Below are positions 1 to 12,330 of a DNA stretch of 64,000 nt, in pieces; within the stretch, counting starts at the first letter, position 1, and the number at the start of each line of letters is the position of its first letter. The stretch is from Fennellomyces sp. T-0311 (lineage: Eukaryota > Mucoromycota > Mucoromycetes > Mucorales > Lichtheimiaceae): assembly GCA_025266875.1 (NCBI GenBank), contig JALLLT010000041.1:186001-250000 (forward strand), written 5' to 3'. The position numbers and the translations under genes are program-made. The notes beneath the pieces were generated by a model, which was not told where the DNA came from, did not search any database, and saw only the letters and a list, made by a program, of their open reading frames with translations.

Positions 1-1090
1 GACCGCCGCTATGGAGATGATCCATATCGTGCAGCACGGCGAGGCGACAGTGGCACAGGTACTGTCCAGACAGCTCAATTCCTGTGTATACTTGCTGAAT
101 TCGTTGCTGACTTTTTTGTTGTTGTTGTTATTGCTGCTATTGCTAGATTTCGACGATATCTTGTCATTAAGTCCAGGATCTGACATTGCACATTCCCGGT
201 CGGCATCAGACAGCAGCACTCAAAAACTCACTACCACAGCACCGTTGTACTACGAAGACGACCCTTATGCACGTTATATAAACGAAAACAAACGCAACAG
301 CAAAGCCGAAGCGGAGCGGACCAATTCGTATCTGCCGTACTCGCACCATCGAAGAGACCCGCATGCCCCCGTGGCACCGATCTATATTGAGGACACAGCT
401 TCAGTGGTCGACAAAGACCGCACAATTTCAATACAGCCCGAAATGATGCTGACAAACACACCGCCATCAATAAACGAACACGTCGCAAGGCAACCAGCCA
501 ACATTGACGAATTGGAATTTAACAAAAAACGCCCCAGGCGACGATGGTGCGGGATGCGACGACGGTTCTTTGCGGCTATTGTGATTCTATTCTGTGCACT
601 GGTGACCTTAATCTGGTTTTTTGTTTGGCCGCGTGTCCCGCGATTCACCTACATTGATGTGGAATCACCATCATACCCGCAGCACAACATCACCGAGGAG
701 CCGTTTTTCAACGGTTCGTGGATACTCAATATGACGGCAGACAATAGCGATAATTGGATACCGACGCATATCCGCGACATGGCCGTCACTGTGATTTATC
801 GTGATACCAATCAGGCGTTTGGTTACGGCAATTCGGGAAAAATGCAGCTCAGGCCACGCGCCATTCACCTCGTGGAAATTCCCATCAGTATCTATTACAA
901 AGCCGACGTAGGAGACCCCACCCTGAACGCATTATCGAGTGCCTGTGGTTCAGCACGCAACACCGCTCCCGTCATTACCCCTCCTGATACTTTTAGCATT
1001 GATTTCCTTGTTAAAGTTTCCATAGACGGTATTGCCTGGTCAACCACTCGAAACGTTTCCGTACCGCAAGGTTTTACTTGTCCTCTTTAA
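1..1090 (+). CDS. LEA-2-like single-pass membrane protein (5' partial)
   Basis: The gene is cut by the left window edge. Exons 1-58 and 147-1090 join in frame: the intron (59-146) starts GTACTG and ends with a CTGAC branch site, a T-rich tract and TTGCTAG. The upstream exon reads DRRYGDDPYRAARR, a disordered arginine-rich tail typical of the cytosolic part. A basic cluster (KKRPRRRWCGMRRR) precedes one hydrophobic segment (FFAAIVILFCALVTLIWFFV), and the remaining roughly 150 residues resemble the LEA-2 fold: an N-rich strand region with NGSWILNMTADNSD, then GYGNSGKMQL and a VEIPISIYY strand. That topology suggests a type II membrane protein with an extracytosolic LEA-2 domain. Such proteins are widespread in fungi but poorly characterised, so function is unknown. 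The family call is from pattern only. Confidence 0.7.
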   Translation, partial: TAAMEMIHIVQHGEATVAQVLSRQLNSCVYLLNSLLTFLLLLLLLLLLDFDDILSLSPGSDIAHSRSASDSSTQKLTTTAPLYYEDDPYARYINENKRNSKAEAERTNSYLPYSHHRRDPHAPVAPIYIEDTASVVDKDRTISIQPEMMLTNTPPSINEHVARQPANIDELEFNKKRPRRRWCGMRRRFFAAIVILFCALVTLIWFFVWPRVPRFTYIDVESPSYPQHNITEEPFFNGSWILNMTADNSDNWIPTHIRDMAVTVIYRDTNQAFGYGNSGKMQLRPRAIHLVEIPISIYYKADVGDPTLNALSSACGSARNTAPVITPPDTFSIDFLVKVSIDGIAWSTTRNVSVPQGFTCPL

Positions 1091-2952
1091 TCATTTCGAA
1101 AACTTCTTGCATGATACCCATTTTGACACCTAATATTCACTCCGCATCCTTTCTTTTTTTGCATCTTTGTAACATACTACATGTCTTAATTACCCCTTCC
1201 CCGAATAAACTTCGCATGTTGTCGCACAAGCTTCTTTTGCACTACTTTTACTCATTGGATCCATTTACATTGCATATTCACTGATCTTTTCAGAGCGGTC
1301 CAATCATTGGTAACGTGCCTGAAACAGGAAATTTTTGGTTTACATTCAAAACGTTGGACTTTGTTTAATCGCGTGAATGCTAAGCTGCCAAAGAAGCATA
1401 CTTATTAGAATCAGGTAAGAAGGTATATACGTAAATGTAAAGTCTCTGTAGCGGTAGATTACGGGAAGGGACAGACGTTGGAAGCAATAAGAAACATATG
1501 CAACTTTATAAAGGATATACACTTGCCCACAGGAGGACGAAGTGGGTTCATCCGTAGAACAAACCAAAATTAAGGATGATAGATTGAAGATACCGTTATA
1601 ATGGTGCTCATGGTACTTCTCCTGATCAGTATCAGCAAGTTTAGGGCATGTTGCCGTCATAGCAAAACTCTCTACGTAGTTACAGTGCTAGTGTTATGTT
1701 TTTTCTAACAAATTATTTGTTATCTGAAACGCAACTTTGAATCCTCAACGGTCGGATAACCATCATTTACATCACAGTTTAAAATTACAAGGAAATGACA
1801 CACTGCTAATATCGCTCTTGTGTCTATGACAACTTGTCCTTTGTGACATATGTCAGACAGTACCGGGAAAGGACCTTTTGGTAGCCACTAGTATGCTTTT
1901 GCAGGAATAGATGGCAGTGTCGCCCTTGATATTCTTTTCTAACGAAAGCTAACCAGACGTCAGAGTGGCTTGCCTAGTATGAAATGTACTACTAATACAA
2001 TATAACTTTTATATCCTGTGCTTTGCGCGATTTTCCAGTGACTATAGAACTGATGTATCAAATACCGGAAAATTCAAAAGGTGATCTATTAAGTAAATGA
2101 CGGCACCCGAATGTGTATTGATACATGGAACAATTGCTGTTCATTCTTGGGCAATCATCAGTATCGCCCTGTACTCGCCTTCCCACGTAATCGTCTTCAT
2201 TATTTAGAATCGATCTCAAATGAATTTCCTAATTATATATATGTTATAAGCAACCAAAGTAACCGTTGTCGACAAACGTTACCCAGTCGATGTCCTTGTT
2301 AATAACTTTGGCATGAGAAAAGCTGTATTGATTGAATATGGAACACCATAGGTGGCCTCGAAAGCGTACTTAAATCGATCAAATGCTAAAGAAGAAGGAA
2401 AAGTGTATGTTCCGATATCTGAATATTACCTACCACTACTGGATTCTGTGGCAGCTCGATCGAAGATTAGCGATATAGTTACGTATTCTGGCATCACTTA
2501 ATATGCGAGTTGCCTACGCCGATCCCCACCATGCCCGTTCCCGTGTTACCGACACTTTCCAGTAAGCGCTTCTGCTGAATAAACTTTTTGTCGTACTGCG
2601 CTACACAGTAATAAATATGCGACTTCTCCTAGCTCTAATACATATGATGGAGAATAATCTTATCTTGCATATCGTTAACTACTGCATTTGCTTCTTTCTC
2701 TTCATTTCCAAACTTTTTAACATGAGCTTGATACGCTATTTTACTGATGGGAATTCCAAATAATCATTGCTCCATAACTGAATCAAGCAACCCATCCAAT
2801 CATGTCTCACGGAAAAGTCGAACGAGGTTTATTATGATGTTTGCTGGGTCTGCAAGTTAGACTATTCCTAAGTGCAGTGGACAGGTTTTAATCTTACCTC
2901 TACACCATTAACCGATATATAGTTATTAATTCTATATAACAAAATATGTATA
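1091..2952. other. Intergenic, no supported gene
   Basis: AT-rich stretch with only short open frames that show no family resemblance. At about 2259-2345 one plus-strand frame reads VDVLVNNFGMRKA, which recalls the NNAG motif of short-chain dehydrogenases, but it has no flanking support and ends in a stop. I take it at most as a trace of a dead gene. Confidence 0.5.
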
Positions 2953-3117
2953 CAGTATGTAGCCGCTTTATATAACAATATTTTATATAACGATAATTCG
3001 ATATAACGATACAATTCTCGATGCACCAAAACGGTAATCACTACCAAATCCCATTTTATATAACGATAAAGTTTGGGCTGCACCACCGTATCGCTATATA
3101 AAGCGGCCATTATACAG
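2953..3117. mobile_element. Pogo/Tc1-like MITE
   Basis: Short non-coding element with terminal inverted repeats. The left end reads CAGTATGTAGCCGC and the reverse complement of the right end reads CTGTATAATGGCCGC; a perfect 13-bp core GCCGCTTTATATA occurs at 2962-2974 and inverted at 3095-3107. The interior repeats the motif TATATAACGATA several times. CAGTAT-type ends and subterminal TATAACGA motifs are typical of pogo/Tigger-class elements, which target TA; a TA lies just before the left end but is not preserved on the right. No transposase is encoded, so this is a non-autonomous, partly decayed copy. Confidence 0.65.
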
Positions 3118-3548
3118 AACAACGATCGCTACATCATTACCTACAATCGGATGAGAATTTCAAGTAATGTCTATACCTTTCTGGGCTATCAATAGGTTTA
3201 AGTCATGCATCACAGCGTGCTGCTCATATAAACTGAAGTGTTTGGTGTAGTTAGATGTGTGTGCGGACGAAGTAATTCGTGAGACTCTTTAGAGGAGAGA
3301 TTTATTCCGGAAAAGAGAGAGAGAAGCACAAATTGAAAATAGACTATTCTTAAGCTACCGCATGTTACACCAGATACAACTCATTTGTCTCCCGATACCA
3401 CTGGATACGACATAAGCTGACAGTCTTGAATATATTTATATAGTTTTGTACTAACAAGCAATGCATTTTGTAAGCTTCGGTTGTGTTGATACGTATTATA
3501 AAGGTCACTCACTAACGGATCGTGTATTACACTTAAAGAATTACTGTT
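3118..3548. other. Intergenic, no supported gene
   Basis: No credible coding sequence seen. The right part leads into the decayed transporter that begins near 3549. Confidence 0.5.
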
Positions 3549-4300
3549 TTCAAAACTTCCTGATATATTTGAACACAAACGTATAGTCATTCTTGGAATT
3601 GGATTATTTCTTCTAGGGATAGCACTATGTGGCTTTTCCAAGGTATGAAGATGACTCAGTACTTAAGCACTCTCTGCATATAATGAATTGACGTGGGAGC
3701 ACTGAGCAAATAGACTGCGGTTAGGTCTATAATCTCTTTTGTTGTTCAAGGTATTGGCGGAACCGGGGTAAGTACTTAGAAAGTTCATGATCCACAACTT
3801 CATTCATTCAGTCCATTTATATATTGAATCTTACGCATGGCATGTATATCTCGATGCGGTCTAAACAATGCATTATCCAAGGATTCTAAAGTAGTGTGGC
3901 CCGGCATTCGCTTAGTACCTAATGAATGACAACTTTTGTTCTCTCGGTACCTTATGGATTTTTCATTACAAGATTTGACTCTTATTGACCATTGTAAGTA
4001 GTAGTCAAAGGATATCGAGGAGCCTTATTTTAAAGCTAAATATGTGTTATGTATTAAAACTTAGGATTATCATTGGCATGGCTTTGCTCACGGCAAGTAC
4101 AGCAGTTTTCTGGCTATATTCGTTGAAAAGGGCGACATTGGTAGGTGGAGAAATATAGGAAGATTGGGACGTAAACGAATAAATCACTGTGATAGCTGTT
4201 GTAGGACTTGCGCTGCTTATTTACGATATTGGTAGTGCAATCGGGATTGCTATTTCATCATCGGTTCTAAACTCAACATTGAAACAAGTTACCTACAGCC
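3549..4300 (+). pseudogene. Decayed DHA2-type MFS transporter
   Basis: Four fragments lie in the order expected for a 14-TM drug/siderophore-type MFS protein. At about 3551-3642 the frame reads KLPDIFEHKR followed by a transmembrane stretch, matching the family motif around loop 2-3 (KLSDIFGRK), and it ends at a plausible splice donor. At about 3741-3767 VVQGIGGTG matches the conserved VQGIGGGG helix. At about 4063-4127 a helix MALLTASTAVFWLYS appears, and at about 4190-4294 GLALLIYDIGSAIGIAISSS matches the late-family G-IGSAIG helix. The fragments lie in different frames and are separated by stops, and spacing is shorter than in an intact gene. The substrate of the ancestor cannot be told. 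Confidence 0.6.
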
Positions 4301-5135
4301 ATTCCCATGGAATACGCTGGACTTGTCTTTGAGTCGAGCGATTACATTTGTAACAGACTGTCATCCGAATGCTCTGATGTGACAATCAAAATATGTGCCG
4401 AATCAAAGAAAACTGTATGGTATATTATAACCATCATGGCTGGACTTGGTATGGAAAGAAGTAGCCGAGGAAGATCTTTAATAGGGCTCGTAACATCCCT
4501 TTTTATAAAGCACTATCCATTCCATAAAGCTGAATCCAACAACCGGTAGTAACCAAGCTACGTGTTTAAGGAAGTGGGTAGTCTCATTAAATGGTCATAA
4601 AACTGACTTGACTGTTGTCGCAGTTGAAGGATACAGCAAAGGAAAAATGATTTCTATGGCATTTTCGGTAATGCCGAGAATGACAACAAACATATAAGAG
4701 TCTCAATCTTATAAAAATGACTGTTATCTGTATATGCATCTGTCTGTTTGAAAGTATGGCAACAAACACAAGAAGGCTGAGCACATTCTCATTGTACATA
4801 CTCTTATGTTGCCAACTATAACGTCATATTATAAATAAGTGGATGGCATCAATGCGTAAGACAAACGAGCGTGCGACTTGAGTGTGAAGAGAGATACGGT
4901 GCTTAGCATTTAGAATACGTATTACCGGTGATCACCATGCCAAAAGCCGGTGGACTTCGCAGTGTGGTCCATCTGAATATATGCAAACTACGGTATCACA
5001 GTGTTTCACTCGCTGCTGTGTTTCAGTATCCAGAGCCTTCAATAGCGGGAGGTGCATAGCGCCTACGATTATTTCAGAAAAACAAAAGCCCCGCGCCTCG
5101 CGTCGACAACCTTCTCTTTTCGAGGATCTTTAGTG
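4301..5135. other. Intergenic, upstream region of NAA25
   Basis: Nothing recognisable. Short frames here show no family similarity. The last roughly 150 bases should contain the NAA25 promoter and leader. Confidence 0.45.
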
Positions 5136-8100
5136 ATGGACTACATGACCGAGAAAAAGCTTCGACCCCTCTACGGTACTGCATTTATCGCTCTACATTT
5201 CTCTTGTTACTGAATTGGTATCATTACAGAGGCGATCGACGAGGGTCAGAATAAGCTTGCTCTTCAACATGCCAACAAGCTGTTGAAGAAGAACCCAGAC
5301 TGGCCATTGGTCAAGGTAAAATCAGCCCATAACGCGTGTTCATTATGTATTGAACAAACGTATTAGGCGTTGAAAGCTGTAGTCCTTGTCAGAACGGGCA
5401 AAGACGATGAAGCAGTTATCTTGTGTCAACAAGTGAAGAAGACGATTCCAACTGACAACGCCACTTTGCAAGCTTGCACAATGGCGTACAACGAACTCGG
5501 TCAACGTTCGTTTATGAATCACCACTCTATACGATCTCGGCTAAACAAACGTTACATGTAGACACTGCGATCGTCGAACTTTACGAGAATGCCGCAAACC
5601 AACAACCAAAGAACGAAGAGTTTGCGAACCATTGGTTCATGGCAATGGTGCGCAACAACGATTACAAGGGACAGCAGGCTGCTGCACTCAAACTGCATCG
5701 CACATTCAAACAGAACAAGTACTTGTTCTGGGCTATCATGTCATTGGCACTTCAGGTACGCTTTTGCTGCGGATGGATGGCGGTTTTCGAGTTAACGAGA
5801 AATATAATCTAGGGCAAAAACTCGGCCCTTTCGTATACTTTGGCAGAACGTATGATGGGGAAGGCACAGGAGGAAGGTCGATTGGAAGAGGTGGAACATA
5901 TGCGCTTGCATCTGCTCATCATGTTGGATCAAGACAAACACGAGCAGGCGTTGGCATTGTTAGATAGCCCACTGGGTCAAAAATCATTGCGCGACCCAGA
6001 AGTTCGTCAAATTAAGACGGAACTGTTGCTTGCCAACAAGAAGTGGGAAGACGTGCGAAAATCGACAGAAAACGCTTTGCGCAACGAAAACTCGGACGAT
6101 TGGATCAGTTGGCGCGCATATTTCGATGCAATTGACGCTTTGATAGCTCAGGGAGACGCGGATAACCGGATAGCGCAGGCCCGCGATCTTGTTGCGCAAC
6201 TTTCCAAGCAAGCGCTTGAAGCTCCCGTTTTGAAGAGGGGCCCCTTTTTGGCCGAGCTCGAATTGGATTATCGACTTGGGAAGGCACAGAAAGGAGGTAA
6301 AAGGTTATATGTTGCGTTGCGTGATTGGGGATATAAACAAGTTATTAGTAGATGAAAAGACTATTCTGGACCATGTCTTGTCATACTTCTCGCGCTTCGG
6401 ATCCAAATCCTGCTGCTTCGAGGATTTGCAGACATACGTCTCATTTTTAAAGCAAGATTCGGCCAAGGCAAAGTCTTTCATTGAGTCGCTAAAGGCAACT
6501 ATTGGCGAACCCAAGGAAAAGGTGAACACGGGCAAGTGCATAAGGAAATCTTCAATCAGCTAATCTTCTTTTATAAAGTCTGCAGTTATCAAAGCCGTGT
6601 ACACCAACATCAACGTCCGAAAGCTCGAAAGATACCTTGGACTCCAATCACAGCTCTCTCTAACTCAAGGTCTAGAACTGGCAAACGAATTGTGGCAATC
6701 TTATCGTGATGCACTTCCACTAGGTATGTGAACTGTTTCTGAAGAGCAAAGTAGATACTGACATTTGGGAAGGCGAGGGGTTGGAAAAGACTGAGAACCA
6801 GTTTGGTGATGACTATGTACTGCTTGCAAGCCATGTCCTGGTTGATCTGTACCACGAACATAAGCAGCCATCTCTTTTGATCCAAGCTGTCTGCTTGCTG
6901 GAAGACGCACTCGAGAAAAGTATCTATAACTTCCATATTAAATTGACCTTAGTCCGTCTTTATGAAATACTGGGTAAGCATCACAGACAACACTGGCAGT
7001 ACACATCCATCTTCTTACCTGTTTCTAGGTGTCTCGAACCGTCCGATCCAAATATTCCGCACCATGGATATCAAGCAGGTGCAACTGGACACGATGGTGT
7101 AAGTTGTTTGTGATGGGTCAATGTTCCAGCGTGTTAACCATTATTTAGACACTACTTTACCGACCGTTTCATCTCCCTCGGCTCCTTGAGTGATGTTGAG
7201 GATGTTTTACTAGAGTCGCTGATGATTTACAAGAGCAATCAAGTCGAGGTACGGCATTTTACCATACCGGAGCCGAGCAAAATGATTTATAATTGAGAAT
7301 ATAGACACCCGAGATGATTGTCAAAGCCTACCAATACGGGACCTTCTCAAAGGTAAGGGACGCTGTGGATAATATTGCAACATATCAAGTAAACGCCGGG
7401 ACAACAGATTCAAGAATTTATTGAGTTCCGTTCCCGTCTTGATTCATCTCTCCAACAAGCCATCACCAATGTAGAACTGACACGTATTGAAGCAAACGCG
7501 TCATCGTTCCAAGTGAAGTACGCCGTCCAATACTTCCAAGATTTGGACGTATCCAAAATCAAATATGATGGTAATGATTTTTCTATCAAGACAACATGTT
7601 GTTTTGTGCTAACATCCTTCGTTTAAGATGCCTTTATCGCGGAGCAGTCGGATAATCGCGACTTTAAGGTGTTTATGAACTGTAATTCCGAGGAGCAATC
7701 GAAAGGAGAGGAGCGATTTAAGCTGACAAAGAGCACTAACGTAAGTAATGGCCATGTACAGTAAAGTGATGCATTACTTATTTCCATATAGAGAACGTGG
7801 CTGCAAATGTTCTCCTATATTATCAACATTCTCAGCGCTGCCTGCAGCATCAAAGAAAACAAGGACTTGGGCTCTATTGTAAAGCAGTTCAGTGATTTGC
7901 TTGAGCAAAAGGAGCTTGCCAGTGAGGTAAACGACTGGAACACGAGTGGTCTATATAGAGATCTCACTGTACTTGGATAGGTAACCCCAGTTGAGTTTGC
8001 GCTCGCCAAATACATCCGCGAGATCAGCTCTGCGCTTGTGTTGATAAAGGATGCAGCGATCCGAAAAGCAAGTAAGCTGCAAACAAACTTTTTGTGTTTC

Positions 8101-8892
8101 AATTTTGTCTGACAGAACACTGTAGACGCTGAAAAGGCAGCTGGCCATTTGAAATCCGCTGGCTCGATTTTGGAGAGTGAAGGTAGAGTATGCAAAGGTG
8201 TTTCTGTACATGCACAGCGCTAACGTAGGCTACGTGTGGTGCACAGTATCTCCTGAAAGTGCGTTTGTTGATGGACCAGTATCGTGGAATCAGTTCCACA
8301 AGATTTCCATTGCATTAGAGGTAACTTTGTTGTCATGGCTACTTTGTATGGTATATATTAATTGCTCAATGCAGGCGTTCAATTATGGAACGGTACTGGT
8401 AGAAACCATCAACAGAGCGCTTGGGCTGACGAGCAAGGATGCTAAGCGAAAGGCAGCTGAAAATGCCAAAAATGATACTTTTGTAAGGGTCGAATATAAA
8501 GACTCAGCCATGATGTAATGCACGGCGCTAACTTTGTCTATCAGATGGCTGCGCTTCAAGCGATGAACGAATCCAACAAGACATTGCTTTTACGGACGCA
8601 GGCTGCTGCGCGGCGCGGAACCGAGTTCTTTAGGGGCCAGTTCCAAAAGAGCCTCACCAAATCTGTCGTTGATTCCGACTATGCGCTTGACCACTTCAAG
8701 CAAAAGGCGAGCAGTGTTTTTTTTAGCTTTTCGCTTCTCAGAATCATAACCCTCTAACATGACGTGCATTTTTATCAGGAAAATCAGAGCAGATTGGCGG
8801 ATCGCGTAAAGAAACTCACAGCTAGTTGGGGCACCTCGATTGGTCACTTTACAGAAGAATCCGATAGACGTGTTTTGAAGCTGCAGCTTTAA
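5136..8892 (+). CDS. NAA25: NatB auxiliary subunit Naa25/Mdm20
   Basis: Non-catalytic subunit of the NatB N-terminal acetyltransferase, which anchors Naa20 to ribosomes and acetylates Met-Asp/Glu/Asn/Gln starts. Twenty exons: 5136-5175, 5230-5315, 5367-5505, 5562-5755, 5813-6296, 6349-6521, 6579-6723, 6773-6973, 7029-7098, 7149-7248, 7305-7352, 7408-7570, 7628-7740, 7792-7926, 7981-8071, 8126-8182, 8247-8320, 8375-8482, 8545-8706, 8779-8892. They give about 898 residues, between yeast Mdm20 and human NAA25. The N-terminus has TPR-like helices (LQHANKLLKKNPDWPLVKALKA), then NKYLFWAIMSLALQ and LAERMMGK as in the family. Start chosen at MDYMTEKKLRPLYEAIDEG because it opens directly into the first TPR helix. 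The last intron (8707-8778) only works as GC-AG; all others are GT-AG. Exon ends near 6521/6579 and 8182/8247 are the least certain. Confidence 0.9.
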
Positions 8893-9503
8893 CAAGAATC
8901 ATACGGAGAGTTGTAACAGATGAAGTTTTTTGCCACTAAAAAAAAAGAAGCATATGCAGCTCCTTAGTAATGCAGATAAATGTACCCTTTTCGGTCAATC
9001 GGTGGAGGCTTGCATCCAGAAACGTGATGCTGCTGCACGATGAGAAAGGAAAGGCAGAATTTAAAAAGGCAAGGTGCATAATGTGCCACTTGGCGCATGT
9101 GCTAAGAAAAGAACTTTTCACCTTTCAAGGGTTATATGTTACGGTGTACGGACAATGGGTCAGATGCAGCTCAGCGGAGAACCCAGATTACGTACATGCA
9201 TAAATGGCTGTGGGTGGTGAAGAAGAACGGATAGAAAGTTGTGCGATCGATGAACAATATGAGTAGGTTTCAGGTGGTTTCTACAGTAACCACACCGATC
9301 AAACTTGTAGCTGGGGATAAGGCAATAATCTGCGAGACAAAAAATAGAAAAGGCCTGTGCCTGACTCGATTGTCCTCCTTTCGGGCTTTTTTTCCCAGGT
9401 TTCATCATTATCGAGAATATAAAAGCAAAGAGAAACCCCCCTGCTAAACCGTTCTTTCTTCCATTCGCAACAATTTTGCCTTTTATATCTCATTTCAGGC
9501 AGG
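8893..9503. other. Intergenic between NAA25 and the amino-acid transporter
   Basis: 3' region of NAA25 and promoter/leader of the downstream transporter. A pyrimidine-rich stretch lies before the next start codon. No gene seen. Confidence 0.6.
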
Positions 9504-11105
9504 ATGGTAGCACCACATCGACACAACGACTCCGGAAAAATAATGAAGCCGATCGTGGCGACGCCCGTTAGCGAAAAGTCGTTCGCAACAGCCATGGGTG
9601 GCGCGTACCACAATCGAAACAACTCGACGGATGATTTTGGAATGGCCGTCGAAGAAGTCGAGCATGTACCAGAAGGAACAGCATCACCAGGAAAAGCCTT
9701 GTTCATGTTGCTCAAGGCGTTCGTTGGCACCGGTGTCATTTTCTTGCCTGGAGCGTAAGCTTTCAAATTCTTTATGTGGACAAAGAAAAAAAGGAATCTG
9801 GACTGACAGATAAGCTTGTTAGGTTCGTCTCGGGAGGCCTGGCCTTTTCGATTTGTCTGATGATATTTATTGCCGCCATTTGCTTGGTTGCCTTTCAAAT
9901 CCTCATCATCTCTCAGCGGCACGTTAATGCCTCATACGGCGACATGGGTCTGATCCTCTACGGTCCATGGCTACGATATGCCATCCTGTTCTTTCTATGC
10001 ATTTCACAAATGGGCTTTGTATCCTCCTATTTGATCTTTATCTCGCAGAATATCGGCTTGGCCGTCGACTACTTATCACACTGTTCATCCCCCATCGAGA
10101 GCAAGTACTACATCTGGATGGTTCTCATCGCGATCATTCCCATTACTTGGATTCGCAAGATTGCCCGACTTTCATGGTGTGCCATCGTTGCTGATGTATT
10201 CATTTTGTTTGGTTTGATATGCGTCCTGTATTTTTCGGCAGATCAAATCGCCAGAGATGGTCCTGGTCCAAACATACAAATGATCAATCCATCCGACTTT
10301 GGCTTAATGATTGGTACCGCAGTATTTTCCTTTGAAGGCATTGGCATGGGTAAAGGATTTTTAACTGCTACATTAGTTGATCTGAGATATATCGTACTGA
10401 TCCGCAAATTTAACACTAGTCGTTCCGATTGTGGAAGGCATGAAAGACCCCGAGAAGTTTCCTCGTGTCATGAATCTTGGTCTTCCTATAGTCACTGCCA
10501 TCTTTATTTTGATCGGCACCATTGGCTATATGGCGTTTGGTGAGAATACTTATGCAAGTGTTGTCGCCAATTTGCCCAAAGTCCCCCTGTCAATCACAGC
10601 CCAGCTCGTCTACGCTGCAGCGATGATCCTAACCTCCCCGTTTATGCTTTATCCTGCTCTGACGATCGTCGAACAGGCTTTATATGGTGAAGGCGGTTTC
10701 CTTGGATACCACAGCGGACGACTGAGTATGAAGTGGAAGATTATAAAGAGTATGACACGATCCATGGTAGCCATCATCTGTGCCATCGTTAGTTTTGGCG
10801 TCGGTCAAGAAGGCCTCGACAAATTTGTAGCGCTTGTGGGGTCGTTGGCATGCATACCGCTCTGCTTTATTTTCCCAGGTCAGATTTTTCCATACATGAA
10901 CGCCACAGTCCCATGTTAACGCTGCTTTCCTTTATTAGGAATGTTCCACTACAAGGTAGCCAAGGGTAAATGGGTCAAAGTGGGTGATGTTATTCTTGTG
11001 CTGTGGGGATTAGGGATCATGACTTACACGTTGTATGTCAACATCAACTCTTGGGTGCACCCCGCAGCTAATGCACGGCCTGTTCCCGACACTTGCCCCG
11101 CATAA
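9504..11105 (+). CDS. Vacuolar amino-acid transporter, AVT3/SLC36-like (AAAP family)
   Basis: Multipass amino-acid transporter of about 467 residues from four exons: 9504-9754, 9823-10349, 10420-10878, 10939-11105. The N-terminal about 60 residues are soluble and polar. The first helix contains GKALFMLLKAFVGTGVIFLPGA, the hallmark of AAAP/AVT3 proteins, and exon 3 opens with VVPIVEGMKDPEKFP, the conserved segment between helices 6 and 7. About eleven hydrophobic segments follow the AAAP pattern. Fungal AVT3/AVT4 relatives export amino acids from the vacuole, so a vacuolar-membrane location and proton-coupled transport are likely. The protein ends soon after the last helix with a short extracytosolic-like tail. 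Substrate specificity cannot be read from the sequence. Confidence 0.9.
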
Positions 11106-12330
11106 TGATATCCCCTCCCCGCTTTTCGTTTTTTGTATTCATACCTCTCCTTTGTCGATACAGCGGTTTTTTTATAGACAAAGTAGCTATCGATACCGCA
11201 TATTGTAAATTATATTTTCTAGATACTTGCTTGATTCATAAAAGAGACACCCTCCGCAGCCGAGCCGAATTTAAGGGCCGATTTCCATAATTGGGTTCCG
11301 AAAAATTGGCCATCAAAAGAGGCACCTTTGATAATTTCAAGCTGATTAAGAATACTCTGGAATTCACGTTACTACGTAGCGAATCGAGTTTCCTTTCATG
11401 GTAAATAAGAAAGCAGTTTTCTAAAAAAGTTGTGTACCAAAGCTTATCTCTTGGTTTTTTTGCCCCACGCTTTGGCGCCCGGTGCATACAATTTATTTGG
11501 AATCACATTCCTTGTGACGTGTGTTATAGTGGGAACTTTGCTGGATGATGTTTATGTGGGGGAACCAGGTTAGGAATTCCGTGGGTTCGGTTTTTTGCTC
11601 GGACACACGTAATTGAAAGACCAATATTAGAGGTGAAACGGATTCGACTGGGAAGTTTGCTCGGAACAAGAAACATCAAGCGGTCATCATTGATAAGATC
11701 GAGAGGTGTTTGACATATCCTCTTTGTTTTCTTAACGTGATTGAGCTAGTCCTTTTTGTAAAAACTTTAATAAAATTTCCCTTTATGGGCTGCAGATGCA
11801 AGGGAGCAATTGAAAGATGGCAAGTATCTATTGTTTATCTGTCATTGGTCTCTCCTGCCTCCAAAACATACATTGAGGTGGCGCCAAAATGTAACATTGC
11901 TCACACATCGCTATCGCAGATGCATGCTTCAATTTTTCTCTTCACAATTACATATAGATTGTTTTTCCTATTGTATCAAGTTGCGCGCAAGTGCATAAAA
12001 AAAGAGAAGAGAAATGGTAAATCAGCAAAACACCCTATGGTCTACTATATTTGCCCACTCCCTAGTACGTAGTACCAAACTAGATTATGGGCTTTTTCGC
12101 TGTTTACTACTTTGTTATCCGTTTCTGCTGCGCAGCTCGAAACCTTCCGATAACGGAATCGAAGCAATTGTTATGATGTGGCCCTTGCCACGGATGAGTG
12201 GCCTCCAATCTCGTTACAGCAGCTGCAGCAACATAATGTTCGTGAAAATACATATATAAAGGACTTTGATCGTTCTTGATGTAGTACTTACAATCGCACA
12301 CACTTATTCAACAACTTATATCAAATCAAT
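11106..12330. other. Intergenic; promoter of first mini-WWE gene at right end
   Basis: No supported gene in about 1.2 kb. The last 80 bases hold the promoter of the small WWE gene, with a TATA box TATATAAA at 12253-12260. Confidence 0.55.
12253..12260 (+). promoter_or_regulatory. TATA box of mini-WWE gene 1
   Basis: TATATAAA lies 78 bases before the ATG of the first WWE gene. The other two family members have a similar TATA at 64 bases before the ATG, which supports a real core promoter. Confidence 0.6.

Noticed and set aside
2259..2345. Short-chain dehydrogenase remnant (VDVLVNNFG)
   Set aside because: A single short motif without a Rossmann Gly-rich start or YxxxK; chance cannot be excluded.
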